A DNA stretch of 25,981 nucleotides, from assembly GCA_945883455.1 (NCBI GenBank), contig CAMCXJ010000009.1, positions 1 through 25,981 on the forward strand. The letters run 5' to 3'. Position 1 is the stretch's first letter, and the number at the start of each line of letters is the position of its first letter. The notes below the pieces were generated by a model. It saw only the letters and a list, made by a program, of their open reading frames with translations. It was not told where the DNA came from and did not search any database. Positions 8,361 to 15,695 of this stretch are shown piece after piece. Source of the stretch: Prosthecobacter debontii. Lineage in GTDB: Bacteria > Verrucomicrobiota > Verrucomicrobiia > Verrucomicrobiales > Akkermansiaceae. The position numbers and the translations under genes are program-made.

Positions 8361-9482
8361 ATGTTCCGAATCCCCTTCGACCGCGTGAACTGGATCACCT
8401 CCAGTTTCCTCATCGGCACCGCCCTCATCGCCCTCATCGGGGCGCCCATCTACCTTTTTAACTACGGCATCGACTGGTTCCAGTTCAGCATGTTCTTCTT
8501 CTACCTCTGCGCTACGATGATGAGCATCACCGTCGGCTACCACAGGCTTTTCTCCCACCTCTCGTTCAAGGCGAAGACCCCGGTGAAATTCTTCACTCTC
8601 ATCTTCGGCGCGTGCGCCTTTGAAAACTCCTGCCTCAACTGGTCTTCCGACCATCGCCGCCACCACAAGCACGTCGATCACGACGAGGATCCCTACGACA
8701 TCTCCAAGGGCTTTTTCTGGGCGCACATCGGCTGGCTCCTTTTCAAACTAGACCCTGAGACCCCTGTCGATAACGTCGGCGATCTGCGTAAGGACAAACT
8801 CGTAATGTGGCAGCACCGATACACCCACTGGATCGGACTCATCGTCGGCCTCATCGCCCCCGCCGCCCTCGGCTACGGCTACAACACGCTCATGGGACTC
8901 GATCCGATGGTCGGCGCTCTTGGCGGCTTCCTCATTGCTGGTGTTACTCGCATCGTGATCGCACAGCATTGCACCTTCTTCATCAACTCCCTCTGCCACA
9001 CCGTCGGCAAGCAACCCTACTCCACCAAACACTCCGCCCGCGACAGCGCGGTCATGGCTTTCCTCACCTTCGGCGAGGGCTACCACAACTACCACCACGA
9101 GTTCCAGCACGACTACCGCAACGGCGTGAAGCCATGGCAGTGGGATCCTTCGAAATGGACCATCTGGACACTCTCGAAACTCGGTCTTGTCGAAGGCCTG
9201 CGCCGCGTGCCGGACAGCAAGATCCTCCTAGCGGAAATGGGCGAGGCGAAGCGCCGCGCTGTGGAACGCATCGGCCAAATCATAGCCACACCCGGCTATT
9301 GCGAACGCTCCGCGGAAATGCTCCACCAACTTTCCGAGAAACTCGCGGCGAACTACCACGAACTCGAGCAAGCAGTATCCGACCGAGTCCAACTCTCCCG
9401 CGAGGCCCTCCAGACCTGGCAAGACGAAACCCGCACTCTCATGCGCGAGATGTCACAACTCGCGAGACTCGCCACCGCGTGA
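8361..9482 (+). CDS. Acyl-CoA/acyl-lipid desaturase (delta-9 type)
   Basis: A membrane di-iron desaturase that introduces a cis double bond into saturated fatty acyl chains. All three histidine boxes are present: HRLFSH (61-66), HRRHH (98-102) and HNYHH (242-246). Hydrophobic helices lie at about 12-33, 38-58, 75-92 and 155-200. The ATG at 8361 (MFRIPFDRVNW) is chosen. The 24 codons upstream, open back to 8289, are not family-like and overlap the palindrome at 8291. The protein has 373 residues, and the last ~70 form a charged, probably coiled-coil helix (ERIGQIIATPGY to the end) beyond the catalytic core. The gene stands alone, facing the MEKHLA gene tail-to-tail with 10 bases between stops. 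Two dyads upstream hint at transcriptional control, as expected for membrane-fluidity genes. Substrate form (CoA, ACP or lipid) cannot be told from sequence. Confidence 0.93.
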   Translation: MFRIPFDRVNWITSSFLIGTALIALIGAPIYLFNYGIDWFQFSMFFFYLCATMMSITVGYHRLFSHLSFKAKTPVKFFTLIFGACAFENSCLNWSSDHRRHHKHVDHDEDPYDISKGFFWAHIGWLLFKLDPETPVDNVGDLRKDKLVMWQHRYTHWIGLIVGLIAPAALGYGYNTLMGLDPMVGALGGFLIAGVTRIVIAQHCTFFINSLCHTVGKQPYSTKHSARDSAVMAFLTFGEGYHNYHHEFQHDYRNGVKPWQWDPSKWTIWTLSKLGLVEGLRRVPDSKILLAEMGEAKRRAVERIGQIIATPGYCERSAEMLHQLSEKLAANYHELEQAVSDRVQLSREALQTWQDETRTLMREMSQLARLATA

Positions 9483-9492
9483 ACCGCGTCGG

Positions 9493-9960
9493 CTAAACTT
9501 CCAGCAGCTGCCACTCGGAAAAGGTGGCCGCCTGGCCGATCCTTGCGCCGTTTTTGTCGGACACATTCCATACGGTCGCGTTGCGGATCATGAAACGACA
9601 CCCGTCGGCTGCGATGCGGATGCCCGCATAATCGTCGATGAAGCCCTTTTCCGCCACACGTCGCAGCAGCTCCTCCCGCTCCGCGCGCTCGGGTGCCTCG
9701 GCCGTTTTCCGCGAGGGCATGCCAACCAGCTTTTCCCAATCCATCGCGAAGAGTTTCTGCGCCGCAAGGTTGCCGTAGGTAAGCAAGGGATCATCCGCCC
9801 CGTCATGCGAGAGCAGGACGAACGGCGCCGCATACGCGAGCAGCGCGGCATCCTTCGCAGGCACGATCAGATGCTTTCCTGTCAGTTCGTGATAACTCCG
9901 CAGCAGATCCGCCACATGCGCGGAGAGAAAGCCATTGCCCGTATCCGGTTCAGAAAACAT
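9493..9960 (-). CDS. MEKHLA domain-containing protein
   Basis: A 155-residue protein that is almost entirely a MEKHLA domain, a PAS-related module first described at the C-terminus of plant HD-ZIP III proteins and found alone in bacteria. Recognisable segments are FVLLSHDGADDPLLTYGN (residues ~52-69), LFAMDWEKLVGMPSRKTAE and the strongly conserved GFIDDYAGIRI, followed by FMIRNATVWNV. There is no signal peptide, membrane segment or output domain. The PAS-like fold suggests sensing of a small ligand or redox state, which is inference. The ATG lies 5 bases after the pilC/gspF-type stop on the same strand, so it appears to be the last gene of the pilB-mazEF-pilC string. That placement invites a link to pilus or secretion control, but hitch-hiking in the transcript is equally possible. 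Confidence 0.85.
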   Translation of the reverse strand: MFSEPDTGNGFLSAHVADLLRSYHELTGKHLIVPAKDAALLAYAAPFVLLSHDGADDPLLTYGNLAAQKLFAMDWEKLVGMPSRKTAEAPERAEREELLRRVAEKGFIDDYAGIRIAADGCRFMIRNATVWNVSDKNGARIGQAATFSEWQLLEV

Positions 9961-9965
9961 CCCCG

Positions 9966-11234
9966 TCAGTTCAAATTCGAGATTGTCTGGAAGATCGCAG
10001 TGATCATCAGATAGGCGAACGAACCAATCAGCAGCGCCATCATGATCAACACGGACGGCATGATCAGCGCCATCACGCGCTTCAGATCGTTGTCCAGCTC
10101 CTTGTCATATCGCTCCGCCGCGCGGCGCAGGGATTGATCGATTTTTCCCGTCTGTTCGCCCACCGCGATGATGTCGATGAGCAGGGGCGGGAAACTTTCC
10201 GAGCGGATCATAGCCTTAGAAAACGCCCGGCCATCTCCCACCTGCGCGATGACCCCGTTGAGACGCGCACGGAGCGAAATATTCTGCGTGGCATCGCGGG
10301 AAAGCTCCAGCGCGCGCAATAGCGGCAGGCCGTTACCGACGAGGTTCGCCATCGTTTCCAAAAACTGCACATAGAATCGCGAGGAGATCACCGCACCGAT
10401 CAGCGGCATCTTGAGTTTCATCTCATCCCACTTCGGCTTGTTTGCCTCGTTGTCCTTCCACGCCTTGAAAAATAGGAACGCGCCAACGATCGCGAGTAGG
10501 ATCACGATCCACCACGCCTTGATGAAATCCGCGAACACCATCATCATGTTGATCGCCCATGGGATTTTCCCGCCCGGTGTGCTCTTGATCAGCTCCGTTA
10601 ATTGCGGAATCAGAGTGGTCACGAAAATGATACCTACGCCGATCCCGACGAGGATCAGGAACGCAGGATAGATCAACGCTAGGATCAAACGGCTCTGCAG
10701 CTCGGCGAGCGTTTTTAGATAATGCGCCTGCCTTTTCAGGATAGTATCCAACGCCCCCGAAGCCTCGCCCGCAGCGGCCAGCGAGCAATACAGCGGCCCA
10801 AAGCTGGGGCTGACCTTTTTCAGGGCCACCGAGAAATTTACGCCGTCGCGGACGATGTTGCGGATGCGCTGCGAAACCTCCTTCAAACTACCGAGTTCCT
10901 GCCGATTCTCCATCGACTTCAGCGCCGGCTCCAACTGCAAGCCCGCGCCTAACATGTCGGAAAGTTCCTCCGTGAAAAGAATCACCTCTGCCCGTTTGAG
11001 TTTCAGCTCGCCGGACGGGGACACCTCTTCCTTCTCGCCGGTCTTCTCCTTTCGCCTCATCGGCACCACCTCTTTTTTCTTTGCCGGAATCGCCTTCGCG
11101 GATTCCTTCACATTCACCGGCCGCAACCCGCGCCTGTCGAGAGTCCGCAACGCCTCGGGACGATCCGCCGCCTCGATCTCACCCGTCGCGACGGTGCCGT
11201 TCGTGGATAATGCTTTGTAGGAGTAAAGGGGCAT
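9966..11234 (-). CDS. Type IV pilus / type II secretion inner-membrane platform protein (PilC/GspF family)
   Basis: A 422-residue polytopic platform protein that works with the PilB/GspE ATPase to assemble a pilus or pseudopilus. It begins with the family N-terminus (MPLYSYKALSTNGTVATGEIEA). A Lys/Glu-rich linker follows at residues ~45-75, then two T2SSF domains at about 85-205 and 285-410. Three membrane helices are visible: ~184-205, ~245-262 and near the C-terminus (~393-412). Typical motifs include GEASGALD and GEQTGKID, one per repeat. The ATG lies 4 bases after the mazF stop (TGA-AACC-ATG) with no Shine-Dalgarno of its own. Its translation is therefore probably coupled to that of the toxin gene. 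The motor ATPase lies upstream on the same strand, separated by mazEF. Pilus versus type II secretion cannot be decided from this window. Confidence 0.93.
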   Translation of the reverse strand: MPLYSYKALSTNGTVATGEIEAADRPEALRTLDRRGLRPVNVKESAKAIPAKKKEVVPMRRKEKTGEKEEVSPSGELKLKRAEVILFTEELSDMLGAGLQLEPALKSMENRQELGSLKEVSQRIRNIVRDGVNFSVALKKVSPSFGPLYCSLAAAGEASGALDTILKRQAHYLKTLAELQSRLILALIYPAFLILVGIGVGIIFVTTLIPQLTELIKSTPGGKIPWAINMMMVFADFIKAWWIVILLAIVGAFLFFKAWKDNEANKPKWDEMKLKMPLIGAVISSRFYVQFLETMANLVGNGLPLLRALELSRDATQNISLRARLNGVIAQVGDGRAFSKAMIRSESFPPLLIDIIAVGEQTGKIDQSLRRAAERYDKELDNDLKRVMALIMPSVLIMMALLIGSFAYLMITAIFQTISNLN

Positions 11235-11238
11235 GGTT

Positions 11239-11589
11239 TCAGGGCTTTAGCAGTTTTGTCGCGCGGGACAGGACTTGATCGACCTGATGCGCGACGCATT
11301 TACCGATTTTCTCGAAATTCCTTTTGCTCCAATCGAGTGATTTCACCTGATCGGCAAGGACGACACCTTTGATCGCCTTGACGCCGGAAATCGGAACTTC
11401 GAACGGATAACCCTTCGCTTGGGAGGTGATCGGGCAGAACAAAGCCAGACCAACCTTGCGGTTGTAACCCGCAGGGCTTAGGCAAATCACAGGTCTTCGC
11501 CCGGCTTGTTCCCTGCCCAGTTGGGGATCCAGGGAAAGCCAACCGATATCACCACGATCAGGGCATTTGAAATGACCGGCCGCTACCAT
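11239..11589 (-). CDS. mazF: MazF/PemK-family toxin (mRNA interferase)
   Basis: A 116-residue toxin of the MazF/PemK family, expected to cleave single-stranded mRNA at short sequence motifs. Visible family features are GDIGWLSLDPQLGREQAGRRPVIC near the N-terminus (the GxEQxGxRPxxV pattern), CPITSQ, and the DQVKSLDW segment that carries conserved residues of the dimer/active-site region. The frame is open upstream to 11616. The ATG at 11589 is chosen because it overlaps the antitoxin stop by 7 bases, the usual arrangement in such pairs. It sits between mazE upstream and the pilC/gspF-type gene only 4 bases downstream. The toxin looks intact. Confidence 0.92.
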   Translation of the reverse strand: MVAAGHFKCPDRGDIGWLSLDPQLGREQAGRRPVICLSPAGYNRKVGLALFCPITSQAKGYPFEVPISGVKAIKGVVLADQVKSLDWSKRNFEKIGKCVAHQVDQVLSRATKLLKP

Positions 11590-11822
11590 ACCTCTTTTCC
11601 TACGGGAGCGCCCCAATCCACTTCCTCATGCAGGTTCTCAGGGGTGATTTTTTCCAAAAGCTCATCGAGTCCAGGCTCGTCCTCAAGAGGAGTGAGCAAC
11701 AATGCGCCGTTCGCATACTCCACCTCGAAGCTGCTGCCGGCCGCCAGCGAGGCTTGGGCCGCAACGGACGAAGGAATTCTCACCGCGAGGCTGTTGCCCC
11801 ATTTCGAAAGCTTGGTTTTCAT
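11583..11822 (-). CDS. mazE: MazE-family antitoxin (AbrB/SpoVT fold)
   Basis: A 79-residue antitoxin. The N-terminal swapped-hairpin DNA-binding domain has the MazE signature LSKWGNSLAVRIP (residues 5-17). The acidic C-terminus (LLEKITPENLHEEVDWGAPVG) is the typical toxin-binding tail of this subfamily. It should bind MazF and, as a complex, repress its own promoter. It starts 45 bases after the pilB stop and overlaps mazF by 7 bases. The 45-base gap shows no clear promoter, so expression may depend partly on the pilB transcript. Confidence 0.92.
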   Translation of the reverse strand: MKTKLSKWGNSLAVRIPSSVAAQASLAAGSSFEVEYANGALLLTPLEDEPGLDELLEKITPENLHEEVDWGAPVGKEVW

Positions 11823-11867
11823 GGCGCGAATATGAATCTACATTGGATATCCGTCGAGCGCTTTTTC

Positions 11868-13583
11868 CTAATCCGCTCCGCCAATATCCGAAGACGTGAC
11901 GGAGATGACCTCTTCGATCGTGGTTTCCCCCTGCATGACCTTGTGCCAGCCGTAGGTCCGCATCGGGACGTAGCCGTCGCGGAGTGCCTGGGCTTTCATC
12001 TCCGCTTGCGGGCGGGAATGGGCGACGAGTTCCTGCATGGCCTGGGTGAGGAGCACGACCTCGTAGATCGCGAGACGTCCGGAAAAGCCGGTCATGCGGC
12101 AGCGGTCGCAACCCTTCGGCGAGTAGATCTGGCCGGGAATGTCGCGCGGGATCTCCAGGTCGATGATATCCTGGGTGGAAATTTCACGCGGCACCTTGCA
12201 ATGCGGGCAGAGGCGGCGGACGAGGCGCTGGGCGAGGAAAGCACGCACGGCGGCGGAGACAAGGAACGGCTCCACGCCCATATCGACAAGGCGCGAGATG
12301 CCGCCCATGGCATCATTCGTGTGGAGCGTGCTAAATACTAGATGTCCCGTAAGTGAGGCGCGGATCGCGATCTCGGCGGTCTCAAGGTCGCGGATTTCCC
12401 CGATCATCACGATGTTCGGGTCCGCGCGGAGGATGGAGCGCAGCGCCGTCGCGAAGGTCAGGCCGATCTCCGATTTCACCGCGATCTGCATCACCCCGGT
12501 GAGCTTGTTTTCTACCGGATCCTCGACCGTGACGATGCGCTTCTCCGGGCTGTTCACCTCGCTGAGGAAGGAATACAGGCTGGTCGATTTTCCCGAACCA
12601 GTCGGGCCGGTGATCAGGACGATGCCGTTGGGGAGGTGCAGCAATGCCTCGATTTTCTTCCGCACGAAAGGCTCCATCGCGAGCTTCGCGAGGTTGAATT
12701 TCTCCTGGTTGAGGAGACGCAGCGAAACGCTCTCGCCTTCTACGGTAGGCACCGTAGCAACGCGGACGTCGATGGTCGCGCCCTCGAACTGGAGGTTGAT
12801 CCGGCCGTCCTGCGGCACGCGGCGCTCCGCGATGTCGAGACGCGCCATGATCTTGAGACGCGCAATCACCGAGCTTTGCAGCGCCTTGATGTTTTCCGGC
12901 ACGGCGATTTCCAGAAGCCGCCCGTCGATGCGGTAGCGGATACGGAGATTGTTCGCGAGCGGCTCCACATGGATATCCGTCGCGCGCTGGTCGAGCGCCT
13001 CGCGGATGATCTGGTTCACGAATTTCACCACGCTCGCCTCCTCATCCTCGTCGGCGTCGATCACGTTCGCCTCGTCCTCGGAATCGGAAAGCTGGTCGTA
13101 GTCGAGATCTCGGCCTTCCAAGATCTGCTCGAAGGTGTCCGCTCCCACCCCGTAAAGCCGGCGCAGCGCCTCGTGGATCCGTTTCCGCGAAGCCATGCAC
13201 CACTCGAAGGGAATCGAAAGCTCCTGTGCCGCCGCTTGATGCGCCACGAGGTTAAAGGGATCGAAAGTGGCCAGCAGAAGCTTCCGTTCATCGCCCTCGC
13301 CCTCGATGGCCACGGGCAAAAGCCGATGCCGCAGCGCGATCCGCGGCCCGCAGGCCTCGCGGAGAGGTAGGGTGTTTTCATCCATCGGGATGTTCGCCAG
13401 CCATGGGAGATCGAGGTCGTGGGCGAGTTCGCGGAGATAGCTTTCCTCATCCACCACGGCGGCGTCGAGGAGGTCGTCGATGGGGGAACGCTGGAGCAGG
13501 GCGGCTTCCTTCAGGAGCTCGCCGACCGCTGGCAGGTTTTCACATCCGCTTCTGCGGGCTGGTTCGAGTAAAAGTGAGGACAT
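11868..13583 (-). CDS. Type IV pilus assembly / type II secretion ATPase (PilB/GspE family)
   Basis: The cytoplasmic hexameric ATPase that powers pilus or pseudopilus extension. Numbering is from the ATG at 13583 (571 residues). An MshEN-type N-terminal domain lies at ~15-150. Catalytic features are the Walker A GPTGSGKS (326-333), the Asp box around EDP (354-356), the Walker B IVMIGEIRD (391-399) and the His box HLVFSTLHTND (414-424). A tetracysteine zinc site is formed by C459, C462, C492 and C495, which is usual in PilB/GspE and absent in PilT. The start is uncertain. In-frame ATGs at 13682 and 13721 would add 33 or 46 residues unlike the family, and that stretch contains a palindrome. The start at 13682 lies about 11 bases after the predicted transcription start. 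The gene heads the minus-strand string with mazEF and the pilC-type gene. Confidence 0.92.
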   Translation of the reverse strand: MSSLLLEPARRSGCENLPAVGELLKEAALLQRSPIDDLLDAAVVDEESYLRELAHDLDLPWLANIPMDENTLPLREACGPRIALRHRLLPVAIEGEGDERKLLLATFDPFNLVAHQAAAQELSIPFEWCMASRKRIHEALRRLYGVGADTFEQILEGRDLDYDQLSDSEDEANVIDADEDEEASVVKFVNQIIREALDQRATDIHVEPLANNLRIRYRIDGRLLEIAVPENIKALQSSVIARLKIMARLDIAERRVPQDGRINLQFEGATIDVRVATVPTVEGESVSLRLLNQEKFNLAKLAMEPFVRKKIEALLHLPNGIVLITGPTGSGKSTSLYSFLSEVNSPEKRIVTVEDPVENKLTGVMQIAVKSEIGLTFATALRSILRADPNIVMIGEIRDLETAEIAIRASLTGHLVFSTLHTNDAMGGISRLVDMGVEPFLVSAAVRAFLAQRLVRRLCPHCKVPREISTQDIIDLEIPRDIPGQIYSPKGCDRCRMTGFSGRLAIYEVVLLTQAMQELVAHSRPQAEMKAQALRDGYVPMRTYGWHKVMQGETTIEEVISVTSSDIGGAD

Positions 13584-13643
13584 CCGTTCGGGCGCAGTCT
13601 CTTCTAAATGCCCGCCGCTGGCAACCTTGTCGGTGAAAGGAAC

Positions 13644-13661
13644 CGCGATTTGGAAATCGCG
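13644..13661. repeat. 18-bp near-perfect palindrome near the 5' end of the pilB-type gene
   Basis: CGCGATTTGGAAATCGCG pairs 8 with 8 bases around a central GG. It lies between the predicted promoter (13700-13728) and the preferred pilB start, so it is either in the 5' leader or in a questionable N-terminal extension. It could be an operator, an RNA hairpin or one copy of a dispersed palindromic repeat. Confidence 0.45.
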
Positions 13662-13699
13662 ACCGGCCCGACGAACCCACATCGAGTTGCCACGCTTTA

Positions 13700-13728
13700 A
13701 TCCTACCGAAACACTCGACATTTGACAA
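13700..13728 (-). promoter_or_regulatory. Predicted promoter of the pilB-mazEF-pilC string
   Basis: On the minus strand TTGTCA (13728-13723) and TAGGAT (13705-13700) are separated by 17 bases, a good sigma-70 type arrangement. Transcription would start near 13693. The -35 overlaps the likely promoter and operator of the divergent toxin-antitoxin pair, so both transcripts could be affected by one repressor. Confidence 0.4.
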
Positions 13729-13729
13729 G

Positions 13730-13744
13730 TTATCTGACAGATTA
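13730..13744. promoter_or_regulatory. Probable autoregulatory operator of the Phd/VapC pair
   Basis: TTATCTGACAGATTA is a 15-base near-palindrome, with perfect ATCTG/CAGAT arms, lying 5 bases before the antitoxin ATG. It is immediately downstream of a TTGACA hexamer at 13722-13727. Phd-type antitoxins repress their own promoters by binding such dyads. Here the site also abuts the predicted -35 of the divergent pilB promoter. Confidence 0.4.
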
Positions 13745-13749
13745 CTGCC

Positions 13750-13977
13750 ATGAAAACCAACGTAAGCACACTCCTCAGGGAATTTCCCAAGATACGCAGG
13801 GCGGCGTTTGCGGGCGAGGAAGTGGTAGTGGTCACCAGAGACGGGAATCTGAGGATCACCGCCGAGCCGCCGTCCGGGGAGTCGATCCTCGGTTCTTGTG
13901 GCGGAAAAATCCGCTTTCACGATGACCTGCTGGATGAACCGACACTACCGGAAAACGAGTGGCAACCTTCTCTGTGA
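13750..13977 (+). CDS. Phd/YefM-family antitoxin
   Basis: A 75-residue antitoxin. The N-terminal Phd/YefM-like DNA-binding domain is short (LLREFPKIRRAAFAGEEVVVVTRDGN). The C-terminal tail with ILGSCGGKIRFHDDLLDEPTLPENEW matches the pattern found in antitoxins that partner VapC-type PIN toxins (the usual form is GSLKGKI followed by an acidic DD segment). It should neutralise the toxin encoded next and repress the shared promoter. Its stop overlaps the toxin start as GTGA, indicating translational coupling. It is transcribed away from the pilB-type gene. Confidence 0.88.
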   Translation: MKTNVSTLLREFPKIRRAAFAGEEVVVVTRDGNLRITAEPPSGESILGSCGGKIRFHDDLLDEPTLPENEWQPSL

Positions 13978-14360
13978 AAGCTAGTCTCGACACGCATGCG
14001 GTTCTCTGGAGCTTGGCCGATGATCCGAGGCTTGGCGCAAAGACCCGTGAGATCATCGCCCGGTCGAACCGCTCCGAGTTGGTCATTTCCGACATCGTTT
14101 TCCTCGAAGTCGCATATCTCCATGACAAAGGGAGGATTGAAAGTGAGGACGGTCTCGACACTCTTTTGGCGAAGATTTCGGATTCGTTCCTTGTGGTTCC
14201 GATCACACGGGAAATTGCGGGCATTGCCGTTTCCCTTGACCTTCCCCATGGCGATCCTTTTGACCGCGTGATCTCGGCTACCGCCATAGCGCACGGAATC
14301 CCGTTGCTTACTAGGGATCGGAAAATCACGGCCTGCGACGCGGTGCCTACTCTGTGGTAA
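13974..14360 (+). CDS. vapC: VapC-family PIN-domain toxin
   Basis: A 128-residue PIN-domain ribonuclease toxin. The acidic metal-binding residues are in place: D6 in SLDTHAVLW, E45 in FLEVAYL, D94 and D97 in HGDPFDRVI, and D115 in LLTRDRKI. Family members cleave specific tRNAs or rRNA, and the target here is unknown. The GTG at 13974 is chosen because it overlaps the antitoxin stop by four bases (GTGA). A GTG at 13959 would add five residues. No inactivating change is visible. The next gene, argD, starts 75 bases downstream with its own promoter. Confidence 0.9.
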   Translation: MKASLDTHAVLWSLADDPRLGAKTREIIARSNRSELVISDIVFLEVAYLHDKGRIESEDGLDTLLAKISDSFLVVPITREIAGIAVSLDLPHGDPFDRVISATAIAHGIPLLTRDRKITACDAVPTLW

Positions 14361-14385
14361 GGTTTTTTCGCCCCGCGAAAGTGGT

Positions 14386-14413
14386 TTGCTATTTCCCGCA
14401 AGGCGTATAGCCT
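14386..14413 (+). promoter_or_regulatory. Predicted argD promoter
   Basis: TTGCTA (14386-14391), a 16-base spacer and TAGCCT (14408-14413). The -10 ends 22 bases before the argD ATG, so the leader would be only about 15 bases. The pattern recurs upstream of mnmG, the small basic protein gene and acs. Confidence 0.4.
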
Positions 14414-14435
14414 CCGCCCCTTTCCGTCCGAAGAA

Positions 14436-15686
14436 ATGACCACCACCGAGAGATTCAACGAACACGTCCTGGGCACCTACGGGCGCTTTCCGCTAACCCT
14501 TGTCGAGGGGCAGGGGACACGTGTGCGCGATGACGCAGGCCGCGGATACCTGGATTTTTGCATGGGCATCGCCGTGTGCTCGCTGGGGCATTGCCATCCG
14601 CGCATCGTCGCCGCAATCCGCGAACAAGCCGGCAAGTTGATCCACGTCTCAAATCTGTATTACACTGAGAATCAAGGACTTCTGGCAGAGGAAATGAACC
14701 TGCACCACATCGGCTTACCAGGAAAAAATTTCTTTTCAAACTCCGGTGCCGAAGCAAATGACGGCCTGATCAAGTCCGCTCGCCGCTACGGCCATCTGAA
14801 AACGCAGGCCGACGGCAAGCCGCGCTTCGAGGTCGTCACGTTCCACCAATCCTTCCACGGACGCACGCTCGGAAGCATGGCCGCGACCGGACAGGCAAAG
14901 ATACAACAAGGCTTCGATCCGATGCTGCCGGGCTTCCGTTACCTGCCTTTCAACGACATCGCCGCTCTAGAAAACGCGGTGCGCGACGAGACGGTCGGAT
15001 TTCTGCTCGAACCGGTGCAAGGCGAAGGCGGGATTCACGTCGCCTCGGCTGAGTTTCTCCGCGCGCTCGATGCCCTGCGGAAAAAGCATGACCTGCTGCT
15101 GATGTTCGATGAAGTCCAAGCAGGCTTCGGCCGCTGCGGCGAGGCGATGGCATGGCGCGCGATCGCGCCAGAAATCGAGCCAGATGGTATTTCCTGGGCG
15201 AAAGGCATGGGCGGCGGAGTGCCGATCGGCTCGTTCTGGCTCAGTGACCGCGCCGTCGATGACGCGGGCACGAAATTTTCCTCGCTGATGGGACCGGGCT
15301 CTCATGGCTCCACCTACGGCGGCAACCCGCTGGTCTGCGCCGCTGCACTGGAGGTTTTGAAGGAAATCCGCGAGAAGAATCTTGCCGCGAACGCGATCCG
15401 CCAAGGCACGAGGCTGCGCGCGGCCATCGAGTCCTGGAAATTGCCCGTGGTCACCGAAATCCGTGGTCTGGGGCTACTACTGGGAATCGGCCTAAATGCG
15501 GCACGAATTCCGGTTGCGGAAGGCGAGGTGGCGGCGCTAAAAATCGTTAAGTCGTTGATTACCAAAGGCTTACTCACAGTTCCTGCTGGCCCGGAGACGA
15601 TCCGGTTGCTGCCTCCGTTGAATGTCTCGGACGCAGAAATCGACGAAGCGCTCGCCATCCTGAAGGACACGCTGTCCGGATACTGA
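14436..15686 (+). CDS. argD: Acetylornithine aminotransferase
   Basis: A PLP-dependent class III aminotransferase converting N-acetylglutamate semialdehyde and glutamate to N-acetylornithine and 2-oxoglutarate in arginine synthesis. It is 416 residues long. Visible features are NSGAEAND (102-109), the cofactor Asp in MFDEVQAGFGR (D225), the Schiff-base lysine K256 in SWAKGMGGG, and the downstream phosphate-binding HGSTYGGNPL. Ornithine or succinyl-ornithine aminotransferases look similar. The argF gene 9 bases downstream makes ArgD the best reading. The ATG at 14436 is supported by the conserved N-terminal segment ending GRFPLTLVEGQG. It begins a probable argD-argF-cdd transcript. Confidence 0.94.
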   Translation: MTTTERFNEHVLGTYGRFPLTLVEGQGTRVRDDAGRGYLDFCMGIAVCSLGHCHPRIVAAIREQAGKLIHVSNLYYTENQGLLAEEMNLHHIGLPGKNFFSNSGAEANDGLIKSARRYGHLKTQADGKPRFEVVTFHQSFHGRTLGSMAATGQAKIQQGFDPMLPGFRYLPFNDIAALENAVRDETVGFLLEPVQGEGGIHVASAEFLRALDALRKKHDLLLMFDEVQAGFGRCGEAMAWRAIAPEIEPDGISWAKGMGGGVPIGSFWLSDRAVDDAGTKFSSLMGPGSHGSTYGGNPLVCAAALEVLKEIREKNLAANAIRQGTRLRAAIESWKLPVVTEIRGLGLLLGIGLNAARIPVAEGEVAALKIVKSLITKGLLTVPAGPETIRLLPPLNVSDAEIDEALAILKDTLSGY

Positions 15687-15695
15687 ATTACTAAG

